Position numbers and translations under genes: made by a program. Positions 18,662 to 31,777 of a DNA stretch of 64,000 nucleotides are shown in pieces. The notes under the pieces are model-generated. The model was not told where the DNA came from, did no database searches, and was given only the letters and a program-made list of their open reading frames with translations. Each line of letters opens with the position of its first letter. The first letter of the stretch is position 1. The stretch comes from Pseudomonadota bacterium (lineage in GTDB: Bacteria; Pseudomonadota; Gammaproteobacteria; Burkholderiales; Burkholderiaceae_C). The stretch covers positions 186,001 to 250,000 of the forward strand of contig JAKARB010000006.1 in the NCBI GenBank assembly GCA_021819435.1, in the 5' to 3' direction.

Positions 18662-20194
18662 TCACTTGTGATAGGCGGTTTCGCCGTGCGAAGTGATGTC
18701 CAGGCCTTCGCGCTCTTCCTCTTCCGGCACGCGCAGACCGATGACCACGTCGACGATCTTGTAGGCGATCAGGGAAACGATGCCCGACCAGGCGATGGTG
18801 ATCATCACGCCCTTGGCCTGGATCCAGAGCTGTCCGGCGATCGAGTAGGCGTCAGCGGTGACCATCGAGGCGGTGACCCAGTCACCAACCAGCGAGGGGC
18901 CACCCAGGTTGGGCGAGTTGAACACGCCGGTCAGCAGGGCACCCATGATGCCGCCGATGCCGTGCACGCCGAACACATCCAGCGAGTCGTCTGCGCCGAG
19001 CAGCTTCTTCAGGCCGGTCACGCCCCACAGGCAGATCAGGCCGGCCAGCACGCCGATGACCAGTGCACCACCGATGCCGACGTTGCCGGCGGCGGGGGTG
19101 ATGGCGACCAGGCCAGCAACGGCACCCGAAGCGGCGCCCAGCATCGAAGCCTTGCCCTTGAGCAGCGCTTCACCCAGGATCCAGCCCAGCACGGCGGCAG
19201 AGGTGGCGGCGAAGGTGTTGATGAAGGCCAGGGCAGCGAAACCGTTGGCTTCCAAGGCGGAGCCGGCGTTGAAGCCGAACCAACCCACCCACAGCAGCGA
19301 GGCACCAACCATGGTCAGCGTCAGCGAGTGCGGGGTGAAGGCTTCCTTGCCGTAGCCGATGCGCTTGCCCACCATGTAGGCACCCACCAGGCCAGCGACG
19401 GCGGCGTTGATGTGCACCACGGTGCCGCCAGCGAAGTCCAGCGCGCCGTGTTGCCAGATCAGGCCGGCCTTGGCGTTCATGGCGTCGACCACTTCAGGCG
19501 AGGTGTAGGCGTCCGGGCCCATCCAGAACCAGACCATGTGGGCCATCGGGATGTAGCTGAAGGTGAACCACAGCACCATGAACAGCAGCACGGCCGAGAA
19601 CTTGATGCGCTCGGCGAAGGCGCCGACGATCAGGGCGCAGGTGATGCCCGCGAAGGTGGCCTGGAAGGCAGCGAAGACGATTTCGTACATCGGCGTGGCC
19701 TTGGAGAAGGTCGCGCCCAATGCGAAGGTGCCAGCGGCGTTGTCCCAGATGCCCTTCATGAAGAGGCGATCAAGGCCACCGACGTAGGCATTGCCCTCGG
19801 TGAAGGCCAGGCTATAGCCGTAGATGAACCACAGCACGGTGATCAGCGCGAAGGTCACCATCACCTGCATCAGCACGGACAGCATGTTCTTGCTGCGCAC
19901 CAGGCCGCCGTAGAACAGGGCCAGGCCGGGAACGGTCATCAGGATCACCAGCAGGGTGGAGACCAACATCCAGGCGGTGTCGCCCTTGTTGGGCTGGGGA
20001 GCGGCAGCGGGGGCGGCGGCATCGGAAGCCGCTGCGGCTGCGGTCGGTGGTGCAGCGGATGCGGGCGCGGCCGCAGCTTCTACGGCAGCGGATGCGACTT
20101 CGGCGGCGGAGGCTGCGGCTTCCTGGGCGTGCGAGACGCCAAGGAGACCGAAGGCCGCCAGCCCCAGTGCGATGGACGCAATGAGCTTTCTCAT
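18662..20194 (-). CDS. amtB: Ammonium transporter AmtB
   Basis: The 510-aa protein has a cleavable signal peptide (to about SHAQ, residue 24), an Ala-rich linker of about 45 residues, and eleven transmembrane helices of the Amt family. Recognisable segments are FYGGLVRSKNML, FSYIPMAHMVW, LDFAGGTVVHINAAVAGLVG and WVGWFGFNAGSAL, which contribute the ammonium-conducting pore, including the pore His in HIN. It moves ammonium/ammonia across the inner membrane and is gated by the PII protein GlnK. The glnK gene lies 109 nt upstream on the same strand and supplies the shared nitrogen-regulated promoter. The long Ala-rich region before the first pore helix is longer than in E. coli AmtB. Confidence 0.96.
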   Translation of the reverse strand: MRKLIASIALGLAAFGLLGVSHAQEAAASAAEVASAAVEAAAAPASAAPPTAAAAASDAAAPAAAPQPNKGDTAWMLVSTLLVILMTVPGLALFYGGLVRSKNMLSVLMQVMVTFALITVLWFIYGYSLAFTEGNAYVGGLDRLFMKGIWDNAAGTFALGATFSKATPMYEIVFAAFQATFAGITCALIVGAFAERIKFSAVLLFMVLWFTFSYIPMAHMVWFWMGPDAYTSPEVVDAMNAKAGLIWQHGALDFAGGTVVHINAAVAGLVGAYMVGKRIGYGKEAFTPHSLTLTMVGASLLWVGWFGFNAGSALEANGFAALAFINTFAATSAAVLGWILGEALLKGKASMLGAASGAVAGLVAITPAAGNVGIGGALVIGVLAGLICLWGVTGLKKLLGADDSLDVFGVHGIGGIMGALLTGVFNSPNLGGPSLVGDWVTASMVTADAYSIAGQLWIQAKGVMITIAWSGIVSLIAYKIVDVVIGLRVPEEEEREGLDITSHGETAYHK

Positions 20195-20303
20195 GAAATG
20201 CCTCTTGTCAGGTCAGAAGGGGTGAATTCGGGGAGACGCCCAGCCGTTGAGGTGCGGGTCGTCGATAGGAGGGGGAGAACGTGCGCCAGTTCGGTGCAGC
20301 GGA

Positions 20304-22436
<2,133 letters not shown>

Positions 22437-22526
22437 AATGACCTGGCTGGGAGCGCAGACTGCGTGGTTGAGCCTGTGTGAAGGGTCCTCAAAGCCGCCC
22501 GCAGTTGCCCGAAGAAGCTCCGTGGC

Positions 22527-23684
22527 TCAGAGATCTTCGAGCTTGCGAGGTGGGTAGGTTTCCCAGCCTTGGCAGCCGGGGCACTGCCAGAAATGGTGTT
22601 GGCTCTCGAACCCGCAGGCCGCGCAGCGGTAGCGTTGCAGTGGCTGCGCCGCAGTGGCCAATGACTGCTGCATGCGCTCGATCTCGGGTTCTTGCAGCGG
22701 CTTGTGGGTTGTCAGTCGTTCGCGGATGAGGCCTTGCGCGGCCGACAGCGAAGGCTGGCGCGCCATGTGGGCCATCAGGGCTTGACGGCGAAGGTCAGGG
22801 TCGGTCTGCAGGGTGTTGAGCGCCAGCAGCACGTCGACTGATGGCATCTGCTGGTAGAGGCTTTCAAGCTTGCGCAGGGCCTCGGCCGCCTGGCCCTGGC
22901 CTTGCGCGCAACGTGCGTAGTCCATGGCCACCAGCGAGAACGACTGGGGCTGCACGGCCATGAGATCGTCCCAGGCGGTCAGCGCGTCGGCGGGGCGGCC
23001 CTGTCGCAGAGCGCGTTGGCCGGCCAGCACCAGCGGGCGGGCAGCCTGCGGGGCGGCCGCGCGGGCCCGATGCAGGGCTTGCTCGGCCTCGTCCACACGG
23101 CCACGGGCATCGGCTTCCTGGGCGACTTCGCACCAGTGGTGAGCCATGCGCTGCGAGAACGAGCCGGTGCCCGAGGCTTCCAGCTGACGCGCCACGTCGA
23201 TGGCGGCGTGCCAGTTGCGCGAGCGCTCATGCAGGGAGAGCAGGGCGAGGCGCGCATCGGTGCTGAAGGCGGTGCCATCGAGGGCCTGGAAGGCGGCTTC
23301 GGCCCGGTCGAACAGGCCGGCTTTCATGAAGTCCTGCGCGAGTGCGTGCTGCGCCTTCTCGCGCTCTTCTCGTTTCAGGTCGGCGCGGGCCAGCAGGTGT
23401 TGGTGCACACGGATGGCGCGCTCGTACTCGCCTCGGCGGCGGAACAGGTTGCCCAGCGCGAAGTGCAGGTCGGAGGTGTCGGGGTCGTGCTGCACAGCCT
23501 CGATGAAGGCGTCGATGGCCTTGTCCTGCTGTTCGTTGAGCAGCAGGTTCAGGCCCTTGAAGTAGGCCTGGGGCGATGCCTGGTCTTCGCGTTTGAGCTG
23601 GCGCAGGTCAAGCCGGGAGGCGATCCAGCCCAAAACAAAGGCCAGAGGCAGGGCGAGCAGTAGCCAGTAGAAGTTGAAGTCCAT
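22527..23684 (-). CDS. lapB: LPS assembly protein LapB (YciM)
   Basis: The 385-aa protein has one N-terminal membrane anchor (about residues 5-22), a series of tetratricopeptide repeats and a C-terminal rubredoxin-like metal site with two CxxC knuckles (CAACGF and CPGCQGW). LapB works with FtsH to control LpxC turnover and so LPS synthesis at the cytoplasmic face. It lies 28 nt after lapA, and both follow ihfB and rpsA in the conserved betaproteobacterial order. All four cysteines are present and the length is normal. Confidence 0.93.
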   Translation of the reverse strand: MDFNFYWLLLALPLAFVLGWIASRLDLRQLKREDQASPQAYFKGLNLLLNEQQDKAIDAFIEAVQHDPDTSDLHFALGNLFRRRGEYERAIRVHQHLLARADLKREEREKAQHALAQDFMKAGLFDRAEAAFQALDGTAFSTDARLALLSLHERSRNWHAAIDVARQLEASGTGSFSQRMAHHWCEVAQEADARGRVDEAEQALHRARAAAPQAARPLVLAGQRALRQGRPADALTAWDDLMAVQPQSFSLVAMDYARCAQGQGQAAEALRKLESLYQQMPSVDVLLALNTLQTDPDLRRQALMAHMARQPSLSAAQGLIRERLTTHKPLQEPEIERMQQSLATAAQPLQRYRCAACGFESQHHFWQCPGCQGWETYPPRKLEDL

Positions 23685-23712
23685 GGGGCAGAGGGGCGCG
23701 AGCGCGCCGTCA

Positions 23713-24072
23713 TCACTTGGCTGGCTTGCGCGGTGCCGGCATGTCAGGAGGGAAGGGCAGTTCGCTGGGCAGGTTCAGCGGCTCGGCGTTACTGCCCGAC
23801 GCGCCAGGGGCGCCTGTTGCCGTGCTCACCGGTTCGGGCATCAGCAACTGTCGGTTGCGAGCAGTGCGGCGGTGGCGCCACCAGCTCGGCAGCATGGCCA
23901 GCACGCCCGTGACGCAACCCAGTGCGAACACGGCCAGCACGACGAAGACCATCGGGGCCTGCCAGCGCCAGCCAAAGACCCATTTCAACTCAACCAGGTG
24001 CTGGTTGTTGAGGGCGAAAGCAAACAGGATGAAGAACAGCAGTCCGCGCCACAACCAGTTCAAGGCTCGCAT
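23713..24072 (-). CDS. lapA: LapA domain inner-membrane protein
   Basis: The 119-aa protein has two hydrophobic segments (about residues 8-24 and 40-62) separated by NNQHLVELKWVFG, the LapA/YciS pattern, followed by a basic stretch (WWRHRRTARNRQ) and a Pro-rich tail of about 40 residues. LapA acts with LapB in LPS homeostasis. It starts 3 nt after the ihfB stop, so it is likely co-translated with it. The proline-rich tail is longer than in enteric homologues. Confidence 0.88.
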   Translation of the reverse strand: MRALNWLWRGLLFFILFAFALNNQHLVELKWVFGWRWQAPMVFVVLAVFALGCVTGVLAMLPSWWRHRRTARNRQLLMPEPVSTATGAPGASGSNAEPLNLPSELPFPPDMPAPRKPAK

Positions 24073-24075
24073 GGG

Positions 24076-24414
24076 TCAGTTTGGTTTGGGTTCGTTGGGG
24101 GCTGATGAGGGATCGGTTTGAGGGGCCAGTGTAGCGGCTTGATCGACGCCTTCGCGCAAGGCTTTGCCAGGTTTGAAGTGCGGCACCAGCTTCTCGGGGA
24201 TGAGGACCTGCTCGCCGGATCGTGGGTTGCGGCCCATGCGGGGCGGGCGGCGGTTGATGGAGAAGCTGCCGAAGCCGCGGATCTCGATGCGGTGGCCCTT
24301 GGCCAGCGCTTCCGACATGGCGTCGAGGATGGTCTTGACGGCGAATTCGGCGTCGCGCTGGGTGAGCTGGCTGAAGCGCTCGGCCAGCCGGGCGACGAGG
24401 TCGGAGCGTGTCAT
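24076..24414 (-). CDS. ihfB: Integration host factor subunit beta
   Basis: The 112-aa protein is of the HU/IHF fold: [21 protein letters not shown] at the start, [20 protein letters not shown] and the DNA-intercalating arm with GRNPRSGE, then [12 protein letters not shown]. It heterodimerises with IhfA to bend DNA at specific sites, and would assist sigma-54 promoters such as that of glnK. A Ser/Pro-rich tail of about 20 residues follows the conserved core. It lies between rpsA (134-nt gap upstream) and lapA (3 nt downstream). Confidence 0.95.
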   Translation of the reverse strand: MTRSDLVARLAERFSQLTQRDAEFAVKTILDAMSEALAKGHRIEIRGFGSFSINRRPPRMGRNPRSGEQVLIPEKLVPHFKPGKALREGVDQAATLAPQTDPSSAPNEPKPN

Positions 24415-24502
24415 GGATGGGGTTGTCCAGGGGAGGGGACTGAGGTGAGCGGCAGCAGGGTCTGTTGAAAGACGCTTGCCCCGCTCAGCTCAATCCCCGT
24501 CG

Positions 24503-24522
24503 CGCCGGAGCGGGCTCCGGCG
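24503..24522. other. GC-rich inverted repeat between rpsA and ihfB
   Basis: CGCCGGAGC and GCTCCGGCG are separated by GG, a perfect 9-bp inverted repeat 26 nt after the rpsA stop codon. There is no T-run, so it is a stem-loop that might stabilise rpsA mRNA or act as a weak attenuator. Confidence 0.6.
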
Positions 24523-24547
24523 GTCGGGGGAAGAACGCGGGCTGGGA

Positions 24548-26233
24548 TCAGCCGTTGTTCTGGTCGAGCTTGGCCTTCAGCAGGGCGCCCAGGCTGGTGG
24601 TGCCGGAGCCTTCCTTGGTGGTGTCGGCGCGCAGCGTCTGCATGGCTTCTTGCTGCTCGGCGTTGTCCTTGGCCTTGATCGACAGCTGGATGTTGCGGGT
24701 CTTGCGGTCCACGTTGATGATCAGGGCGGTGACTTCGTCGCCTTCCTTCAGCACGTTGCGGGCGTCTTCCACGCGGTCGCGGGAGATTTCCGAAGCGCGC
24801 AGGTAACCGACGATGTCGTCACCCAAGGTGATTTCGGCACCCTTGGCATCCACGGTCTTGACGGTGCCGGTGACGGTGGCGCCACGGTCGTTCAGGGTCG
24901 TGAAGTTGGTGAAGGGGTCGGAATCCAGCTGCTTGATGCCCAGGGAGATGCGCTCGCGCTCCACGTCGATGGCCAGCACGACGGCTTCGACTTCCTGGCC
25001 CTTCTTGTAGTTGCGAACGGCGGACTCGCCCGGCTCGTTCCAGGACAGATCGGACAGGTGCACCAGGCCGTCGATGCCAGCGGCCAGGCCCACGAACACG
25101 CCGAAGTCGGTGATCGACTTGACGGGGCCCTTGACCTTGTCGCCACGGTTGAACGACTGGGCGAAATCGTCCCAGGGGTTCGGCTTGCACTGCTTCATGC
25201 CCAGCGAGATGCGACGCTTGTCTTCGTCGATTTCCAGGACCATGACTTCCACTTCGTCGCCCAGGTTGACGATCTTGTTGGGGGCCACGTTCTTGTTGGT
25301 CCAGTCCATCTCGGAGACGTGCACCAGGCCTTCGATGCCGGGTTCGATCTCGACGAAAGCACCGTAGTCAGCGATGTTGGTGACCTTGCCGAACAGGCGG
25401 GTGCCGGCAGGGTAGCGGCGCGAAACGCCAACCCAGGGGTCGTCGCCCATTTGCTTCAGACCCAGCGAAACGCGGTTCTTCTCGGCGTCGAACTTCAGGA
25501 CCTTGGCGGTCAGTTCTTGGCCAACGGTCACCACTTCGGACGGGTGACGCACGCGGCGCCATGCCATGTCGGTGATGTGCAGCAGGCCGTCGATGCCGCC
25601 GAGGTCCACGAAGGCACCGTATTCGGTGATGTTCTTGACCACGCCGTTGACGATCGCGCCTTCGCGCAGGGTTTCCATCAGCTTGGCGCGTTCTTCGCCC
25701 ATCGAAGCTTCGACCACGGCGCGGCGCGACAACACGACGTTGTTGCGCTTGCGGTCGAGCTTGATGACCTTGAATTCCATGGTCTTGCCTTCGAACGGCG
25801 ACATGTCCTTCACGGGGCGGGTGTCGAGCAGCGAGCCGGGCAGGAAGGCGCGGATGCCGTTGACCAGGACGGTCAGGCCGCCCTTGACCTTGCCGTTGAC
25901 GGTGCCGGTCACGAAGTCGCCCGACTCCAGGGCGGTTTCCAGCGACAGCCACGAGGCCAGGCGCTTGGCCTTGTCGCGCGACAGGATGGTGTCGCCGTAA
26001 CCGTTTTCGATGGCGTCGACGGCCACGGACACGAAGTCGCCCACTTGGACTTCGATTTCGCCCTGATCGTTCTTGAACTCTTCCAGGGGCACATAGGCCT
26101 CGGACTTCAGGCCGGCGTTGACGACCACGAAGTTGTGTTCAACGGCCACCACCTCGGCGGTGATGACTTCGCCGGTGCGCATGTTGGCGCGCTGCAGCGA
26201 CTCTTCAAAAAGGGCGGCAAAGGATTCAGACAT
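24548..26233 (-). CDS. rpsA: 30S ribosomal protein S1
   Basis: The 561-aa protein contains six S1 RNA-binding repeats; recurrent GxVxxIxxxGxFV segments such as [17 protein letters not shown] and [16 protein letters not shown] mark repeats three and four. The length agrees with E. coli S1 (557). It binds mRNA leaders at the 30S platform and unfolds them for initiation. The start is ATG at 26233 ([13 protein letters not shown]), which is the family start. The leader of 227 nt to the aroA-cmk stop may hold its own promoter, but I see no clear element there. Confidence 0.97.
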   Translation of the reverse strand: MSESFAALFEESLQRANMRTGEVITAEVVAVEHNFVVVNAGLKSEAYVPLEEFKNDQGEIEVQVGDFVSVAVDAIENGYGDTILSRDKAKRLASWLSLETALESGDFVTGTVNGKVKGGLTVLVNGIRAFLPGSLLDTRPVKDMSPFEGKTMEFKVIKLDRKRNNVVLSRRAVVEASMGEERAKLMETLREGAIVNGVVKNITEYGAFVDLGGIDGLLHITDMAWRRVRHPSEVVTVGQELTAKVLKFDAEKNRVSLGLKQMGDDPWVGVSRRYPAGTRLFGKVTNIADYGAFVEIEPGIEGLVHVSEMDWTNKNVAPNKIVNLGDEVEVMVLEIDEDKRRISLGMKQCKPNPWDDFAQSFNRGDKVKGPVKSITDFGVFVGLAAGIDGLVHLSDLSWNEPGESAVRNYKKGQEVEAVVLAIDVERERISLGIKQLDSDPFTNFTTLNDRGATVTGTVKTVDAKGAEITLGDDIVGYLRASEISRDRVEDARNVLKEGDEVTALIINVDRKTRNIQLSIKAKDNAEQQEAMQTLRADTTKEGSGTTSLGALLKAKLDQNNG

Positions 26234-26460
26234 GGAATTTCCTGTGCTGGCGCGAACCAGCGGATACGCTCGGGATCGACAGGAACGACCCGAACGGGTT
26301 GGGTTGAAGAACATGCCGCCCGGGTGCCGAAAGATGGCAGCCCTGATTGCTCGAACCCCCGCCTGGCAGCGGAGGCTGGACGTCACAGCCTTGGGTGTGT
26401 CACACGAGGTGACGGGGCCCTTTCACAGCGGGCACCGCCTGCGAACCAAATCAGGGCAGG

Positions 26461-28518
26461 TCAGTGCCGCACGATGACGTGGGGCCAGCCAGCCACCCAC
26501 CAGCCCAGCACCGTGTCGACCGATTGTTCGATCGTCAGGGCCGAGTTGTCGAGCAACTGGGCATCTTCTGCCGGCTTCAAGGGCGCCACAGCGCGGGAGC
26601 GATCCCGCAAGTCACGCGCCTCCAAGTCGGAGCAAATCTCATCAAGGGTAACAGAAACGCCCTTGGAAAGCAATTGGCGGTACCGGCGCTCCGCGCGCTC
26701 GGCGACCGAGGCGGTCAGGAAGACCTTGAGCGCCGCGTCCGGGAAGACCACGGTGCCCATGTCGCGGCCATCAGCGACCAGGCCCGGCAGGCCCCGGAAG
26801 GCCTTCTGCAACTCAAGCAAAGCCTGGCGCACGCCCGGGTAAGCGGACAGCCTGGATGCGGCTTGTCCGATTTCCTCGCGGCGAACGGCTTCGCTCACGT
26901 CACGGCCATCGACCCAGATGTGTTCGCGGTCGAAGCGCAGGGAGATGGCTTCGCCCAGCTGGCGGGCGAGTTGCTCCAGCGCGTTGGCGTCGTCCAGGTC
27001 GATGCCCTGCTCGACGGCCAGCAGGCCGGTGATGCGGTAGAGCGAGCCGGAATCGAGGAACTGGTAGCCCAGTCGGGTGGCCAGGGCGCTGGCGAGAGTG
27101 CCTTTGCCTGAAGCGGTGGGGCCGTCGACCGTGATGACGGGGATCCAGTCCGGGCGGGTCTGGGCGACCTGGAAGAGCGCCTCGAAGTAATCGGGGAAGG
27201 TCTTGGCGACGCAGCGCGGGTCGTCGATGCGCACCGAGACGGGCTTGCTGGCGTCGGCGGTTGGCGCCAGGGCATTGAAGGCGGCCAGCGAGAAGCACAT
27301 GGCCATGCGGTGGTCGTCGTAGGTGTGGATGCTGGCGTGCTGCCAGCCACCGGCTTGGTTGCCACGCACGGGGGGCGTCACCTCGATGAAGTCCTCGCCT
27401 TCGACCACGTTGGCGCCCAGCTTGCGCAGCTCGCAGGCCATGGCGGCGATGCGGTCGGTTTCCTTCACGCGCCAGCTCGCGATGTTGCGCAGGCGGGTGG
27501 TGCCTTCGGCGTAGAGCGCCATCACGGCCAGGGTCATGGCCGCGTCGGGGATGTGGTTGCAGTCGAGGTCGATGGCCTTGAGCGGCCAAGCGCCGCGGCG
27601 CACCTCCAGCCAGTTGGCGCCGGAGCTGACCTTGGCGCCCATGGCCTCGGCGGCTTCGATGAAGCGGATGTCGCCCTGGATGGAGGCGCTGCCCACGCCT
27701 TCGATGCGCACCGGCTCTTCGATGCCGGCGATGGCGCCAGCCGCGATGAAGTAGGACGCCGATGAGGCATCGGCCTCAACATGGATGTGGCCGGGCGACT
27801 GATAGCGGCTGCCACGCGGGATGACGAAGCGCTCCCAGCCCTGGCGTTGCACCTGGATGCCAAAGCGCGCCAGCAGGTTCAGCGTGATCTCGATGTAGGG
27901 CTTGGAGATGAGCTCACCCACCACCTCGATGACCAGGTCCTGATCTTCGGAAACCAGCGGCAACGACAGCAACAGCGCGGTCAAGAACTGGCTGGAGACA
28001 TCGCCTCGGACCTGGATGGGGCAGCTCAAATCGAGCTGCCCGCCGGCCAGGCGCAGCGGCGGGTAGCCCTCGTTGGCCAGGCACTCGATCACACAGCCCA
28101 GCGGACGCAGCGCGTCGACCAGGTCGCCGATCGGGCGCTCGTGCATGCGCGGGATGCCTGTGAGCGTGAACACGCCGCCCTGGGTCGCCGAAAGCAGGGC
28201 CAGCGCGGCGGTCAGCGGGCGGATGGCGGTGCCGGCGTTGCCCATGAACAGGTCGGCCTGCATCACCGAGAGCTTGCCAGCCAAGCCGCTGATGTGGACC
28301 GTGTCGCCGTTTTGCTCGATGCCGCAGCCGAGCGCGCGCAGGGCTTCGAGCATGACGCGCGTGTCGTCGGAGGCGAGCAGGTCGTGCACCACGGTCGTGC
28401 CTTCGCTCAGGCCCGCCAACAGCAGCACCCGATTGGAGATGCTTTTGGAGCCCGGCAGGCGCAGGGTGCCACCGGCGGTCAGCAGCGGGGGCAGGTCGAG
28501 GAAGGCGGTGGTGTACAT
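26461..28518 (-). CDS. aroA-cmk: Fused EPSP synthase / cytidylate kinase (AroA-Cmk)
   Basis: One uninterrupted 685-aa frame carries two enzymes. Residues 1 to ~445 are EPSP synthase (shikimate pathway step 6) with [30 protein letters not shown], the catalytic [11 protein letters not shown] and [12 protein letters not shown]. Residues ~455-685 are cytidylate kinase with P-loop [36 protein letters not shown] and [10 protein letters not shown]. Both sets of active-site motifs look complete, so both activities are expected. aroA and cmk are adjacent in many proteobacteria; here the stop between them is absent. ATG at 28518 gives [12 protein letters not shown]. It follows tyrA by 19 nt. Confidence 0.95.
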   Translation of the reverse strand: MYTTAFLDLPPLLTAGGTLRLPGSKSISNRVLLLAGLSEGTTVVHDLLASDDTRVMLEALRALGCGIEQNGDTVHISGLAGKLSVMQADLFMGNAGTAIRPLTAALALLSATQGGVFTLTGIPRMHERPIGDLVDALRPLGCVIECLANEGYPPLRLAGGQLDLSCPIQVRGDVSSQFLTALLLSLPLVSEDQDLVIEVVGELISKPYIEITLNLLARFGIQVQRQGWERFVIPRGSRYQSPGHIHVEADASSASYFIAAGAIAGIEEPVRIEGVGSASIQGDIRFIEAAEAMGAKVSSGANWLEVRRGAWPLKAIDLDCNHIPDAAMTLAVMALYAEGTTRLRNIASWRVKETDRIAAMACELRKLGANVVEGEDFIEVTPPVRGNQAGGWQHASIHTYDDHRMAMCFSLAAFNALAPTADASKPVSVRIDDPRCVAKTFPDYFEALFQVAQTRPDWIPVITVDGPTASGKGTLASALATRLGYQFLDSGSLYRITGLLAVEQGIDLDDANALEQLARQLGEAISLRFDREHIWVDGRDVSEAVRREEIGQAASRLSAYPGVRQALLELQKAFRGLPGLVADGRDMGTVVFPDAALKVFLTASVAERAERRYRQLLSKGVSVTLDEICSDLEARDLRDRSRAVAPLKPAEDAQLLDNSALTIEQSVDTVLGWWVAGWPHVIVRH

Positions 28519-28537
28519 GCGGACAACGGAGAAAGCT

Positions 28538-29434
28538 TCAGCGGACGGTGTTGGGAGGCTTGCCGCCGCCCAGGCTCCACTGGCTGCGGGCATCGGAAGC
28601 GGTCTGGATCAGGCGCTGGAGGTCGGGGCCGCTCCAGTCCCGCATCTGGCGTTCCAGGGCCTCGAGCGCATGGCGGAATGCCTCGGACTGGCGCAACACC
28701 TCTTCGCGATTGGAGAGCAGGATGTCGCGCCAGACGGTCGGGTCGCTGGCGGCGATGCGGGTGAAATCACGAAAACCCGGGCCCGCGAGCGAGAGGTACT
28801 CCTGACCGCCGGGCTGCTCGCCCATCGCGTTCATGTAGGCAAAGGCCAGCAGGTGCGGCAGGTGGCTGACGGCAGCGAAGGCGGCGTCATGGTGCTCCGG
28901 TGTCATCTTCAGCACCTGCGAGCCCACGGCCGACCACACGTCGGTGGCCTTCTGCACCAGCGCGGGGTTGGTCTGCTCCAGCGGCGTGAGGATGACCTTG
29001 CGGCCCTGGTAGAGCGCCGCATCGGCGTGCTCGATGCCCGCGACCTCGCGGCCGGCGATGGGGTGGGCGGGCACGAAGGCGGGCAGGCGCTCTTTCAGCA
29101 CACGGCGGGCGGCGTCGACCACGTCGCGCTTGGTCGAGCCCACGTCCATGAACAGCACGTTGGGGTCGACCAGGTGACGGATGGCCTTGAAAGTGCCTTC
29201 GCTGGCGGCCACGGGCACGGCGATCAGCACGATGTCCGAGCCGGAGACGGCCAGCAGCGCCGACTCGGCGGCCACGTCGATGACGCCCAGGCGGCGCGCC
29301 TTCTCGACGGTCGAGGGCGACTTGCTGTAGCCCACGACGCGCTTGACCAGGCCGGCTTTTTTCAGCGCCAGGGCGAAGGAGCCGCCCATCAGGCCGCAGC
29401 CGATCAGTCCGAGCTGGTTGAACATGGTCGACAT
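28538..29434 (-). CDS. tyrA: Prephenate dehydrogenase
   Basis: The 298-aa protein has an N-terminal NAD(P) Rossmann fold ([17 protein letters not shown]) and the prephenate dehydrogenase catalytic segment with [10 protein letters not shown] and the later [12 protein letters not shown]. It converts prephenate to 4-hydroxyphenylpyruvate in tyrosine synthesis. I chose ATG at 29434, 11 nt after the pheA stop; an alternative ATG three codons later gives MFNQLGLIG. No strong ribosome site precedes either. It sits between pheA and aroA-cmk, forming an aromatic amino-acid operon with serC. Confidence 0.93.
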   Translation of the reverse strand: MSTMFNQLGLIGCGLMGGSFALALKKAGLVKRVVGYSKSPSTVEKARRLGVIDVAAESALLAVSGSDIVLIAVPVAASEGTFKAIRHLVDPNVLFMDVGSTKRDVVDAARRVLKERLPAFVPAHPIAGREVAGIEHADAALYQGRKVILTPLEQTNPALVQKATDVWSAVGSQVLKMTPEHHDAAFAAVSHLPHLLAFAYMNAMGEQPGGQEYLSLAGPGFRDFTRIAASDPTVWRDILLSNREEVLRQSEAFRHALEALERQMRDWSGPDLQRLIQTASDARSQWSLGGGKPPNTVR

Positions 29435-29445
29435 CTTGGTGAAAT

Positions 29446-30588
29446 TCAGTGCGCGTCCAGCGGGTAGCTGCCGAGCAATTTGAAGAAGGAACACTGCGCG
29501 CGCAGCTCATCGAGCGCGGCGGCCACATTGTCTTGAGCGGGGTGGCCGGCCAGGTCCATGAAGAAGATGTACTCCCACTGGCCCGAGCGGGCCGGGCGGG
29601 ATTCGATGCGCGTCATGGACACGCCGTGTTGCTTGAGTGGCACCAGCAAGTCGTGCACCGCACCAGGTCGGTTAGGCACGGACACGGCCAAGCTCACGCA
29701 GTCATGGCCCGTGGGGCCGGCCGGCATGTGGCGATCGGCATGGGTGAGTACAAAGAAACGTGTGCGGTTGTGGGCTTCGTCTTGCACGGCGGGCTGCACC
29801 ACGTGCAAGCCGAACTGGGAGGCTGCGCGTTCGCTGGCCAGGGCTGCAATGCTTTCGTCTTCGGCTGCCAGGCGCGCGCCTTCGGCGTTGCTGGATACAG
29901 CCCGGCGCTCCACATGAGGCAGATGCTGGCTCAGCCAGCCCTGACATTGGGCCAGCGCCTGCGGGTGGGCGCACACAACGGTGATGTCGTCCAGCGAGGT
30001 CGACTTGCGCAGCAGGTTATGCACCACCTTCAGGCTGGTTTCGCCTGCGATCACCAGGGGCGATTGCAGCAGCAAGTCGAGCGTGCGAGCGACCACGCCT
30101 TCGGTGGAATTTTCGATTGGCACCACGCCGAAATCTGTCGAACCGGCTTCGGTGGCGCGGAAGATTTCTTCAAAGCCCGCGCAGGCCACCGGCTCGATCG
30201 ACGAGCCGAAGTAGTTGAACATGGCCTGCTCGGTGAAGGTGCCGATCGGACCCAGGAAGGCCACGCGTTGGCGTGATTCGAGCGCGCGGCAGGCAGACAT
30301 GATCTCGCGCCAGATGGGGGCGATGCTTTCAGCCAGCACAGGACCGGGGTTGCGGCCTTTGACGCGATCGATGACCTGGGCTTCGCGGTCGGGCCTGAAG
30401 ACGGGCGAGCCATCGAGCTTCTTGACCTCGCCGACGGCATGGGCCAACTTGGCGCGCTGGTTCAGCATCGACAGCAGTTGCTGGTCTACCGCGTCGATCC
30501 GCACGCGCAGGTCGGCGAGCTGCTCGTCGACCGGGCGGCCGTCGGGCTGGAAGTGGCCGGATGCGGTGTCAAGGGTGTCGTCAGCCAT
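29446..30588 (-). CDS. pheA: Bifunctional chorismate mutase / prephenate dehydratase
   Basis: The 380-aa P-protein has an AroQ-type chorismate mutase domain (about 22-105, with [20 protein letters not shown] and [10 protein letters not shown]), a prephenate dehydratase domain (about 108-290, with [22 protein letters not shown] and TRFFVL) and a C-terminal ACT domain (about 298-375). The ACT domain contains the phenylalanine-binding motifs RPGAVHDLL and [11 protein letters not shown], so feedback inhibition by Phe is expected. Its ATG overlaps the serC stop by 8 nt. The aminotransferase gene hisC, often between pheA and tyrA in relatives, is absent here. Confidence 0.95.
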   Translation of the reverse strand: MADDTLDTASGHFQPDGRPVDEQLADLRVRIDAVDQQLLSMLNQRAKLAHAVGEVKKLDGSPVFRPDREAQVIDRVKGRNPGPVLAESIAPIWREIMSACRALESRQRVAFLGPIGTFTEQAMFNYFGSSIEPVACAGFEEIFRATEAGSTDFGVVPIENSTEGVVARTLDLLLQSPLVIAGETSLKVVHNLLRKSTSLDDITVVCAHPQALAQCQGWLSQHLPHVERRAVSSNAEGARLAAEDESIAALASERAASQFGLHVVQPAVQDEAHNRTRFFVLTHADRHMPAGPTGHDCVSLAVSVPNRPGAVHDLLVPLKQHGVSMTRIESRPARSGQWEYIFFMDLAGHPAQDNVAAALDELRAQCSFFKLLGSYPLDAH

Positions 30589-31699
30589 GGGTGGTCGCGA
30601 AGTGCTTCATGTAGTCCACCAGGGCCTGCACGCCGGCCAGGGGCATGGCGTTGTACAGGGACGCGCGCATGCCGCCCACGGACTTGTGGCCCTTGAGTTG
30701 CAGCAGGCCGGCGTTCTTGGCGCCGGCCAGGAAGGCTTCGTTGAGCGATTCGTCGCGCAGGAAAAAGGGGATGTTCATGCGCGAGCGGCAGTTCGCGGCC
30801 ACCTTGTTGAGGTAGAAGCCCGAGCCGTCGACGTAGTCGTAGAACATTTGCGAGCGGGCGATGGCGCGAGCTTCCATCGCCGCCAGCCCGCTGACGGTGC
30901 CGTTCGGGGTGGTCTCAGTTTGCCGTTTGACCCACTGGAACACCAGTCCGGCGATGTACCAGGCGTAGGTCGGCGGCGTGTTGTACATCGAGCCGTTGTC
31001 AGCCACCACCTTGTAGTCGAAGGCAGAAGGCGTGATCGGCAGGGCCTGGCCCAGCAGGTCTTCGCGCACGATCACCAGCGTCAGGCCCGAGGGGCCGATG
31101 TTCTTCTGTGCGCCGCCATAGGCCACAGCCACGCGCGACCAGTCGATGGTGCGCGAGAGGATGTGCGAAGAACAGTCGATCACCAGCGGCGCTTTCGAGC
31201 CGAGCGCGGCCAGGTCGGGCAGCTCGTGCATCTCGACACCGTGGATGGTTTCGTTGCTGCACACGTGCACGTAGGCTGCGTCGGCCGACAGTTGCCAGTT
31301 GGCCGTAGCAGGCAGCGAGGTGTGGTGATCGGCCTCGTTGCTGGCGGCGATGTGCACGTCGCCGTACTTGCGCGCTTCCTTGGCCGATTTTTGTGACCAC
31401 GAGCCGGTGATGACGTGGTCAGTGCGGCCACCGCGTGAGAGGTTCATCGGCAGGATCGCGTTCTCGGCGAGGGCGCCGCCCTGCATGAACAGGATGCGGA
31501 AATTCGCAGGCACTGCCAGCAGTTCGCGCAGGTCGGCTTCGGCCTGTTGCGCGATGGCGATGAATTCCTTGCCTCGGTGGCTCATCTCCATCACGCCCAT
31601 GCCGCTGCCCTGCCAGTCCAGCATCTCGCGCGCCGCCTGCTGCAGCACCTCTTCTGGGAGCGTGGCCGGTCCGGCCGAGAAGTTGAAGGGACGGGTCAT
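30581..31699 (-). CDS. serC: Phosphoserine aminotransferase
   Basis: The 372-aa PLP enzyme starts [17 protein letters not shown], the family N-terminus, and holds [10 protein letters not shown], the phosphate-binding [19 protein letters not shown] and the PLP-lysine K199 in [13 protein letters not shown]. It makes phosphoserine from 3-phosphohydroxypyruvate, and its homologues also act in pyridoxal phosphate synthesis. The length is normal. It is followed by pheA with an 8-nt overlap and preceded by a DUF2059 gene with a terminator-like hairpin between them. Confidence 0.96.
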   Translation of the reverse strand: MTRPFNFSAGPATLPEEVLQQAAREMLDWQGSGMGVMEMSHRGKEFIAIAQQAEADLRELLAVPANFRILFMQGGALAENAILPMNLSRGGRTDHVITGSWSQKSAKEARKYGDVHIAASNEADHHTSLPATANWQLSADAAYVHVCSNETIHGVEMHELPDLAALGSKAPLVIDCSSHILSRTIDWSRVAVAYGGAQKNIGPSGLTLVIVREDLLGQALPITPSAFDYKVVADNGSMYNTPPTYAWYIAGLVFQWVKRQTETTPNGTVSGLAAMEARAIARSQMFYDYVDGSGFYLNKVAANCRSRMNIPFFLRDESLNEAFLAGAKNAGLLQLKGHKSVGGMRASLYNAMPLAGVQALVDYMKHFATTHG

Positions 31700-31723
31700 G
31701 GCGCGCGGAAAAAGGCGTCTTGG

Positions 31724-31754
31724 AAAAACGGGTCGGGGCGCCGCCGGGCGCCCC
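31724..31754 (-). terminator. Possible terminator after the DUF2059 gene
   Basis: On the minus strand GGGGCGCC and GGCGCCCC form an 8-bp stem; five T follow after a 6-nt gap. The imperfect T-run placement makes this a tentative call. Confidence 0.4.
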
Positions 31755-31777
31755 GCACCAGGAGAGAAGGCTCTAGC

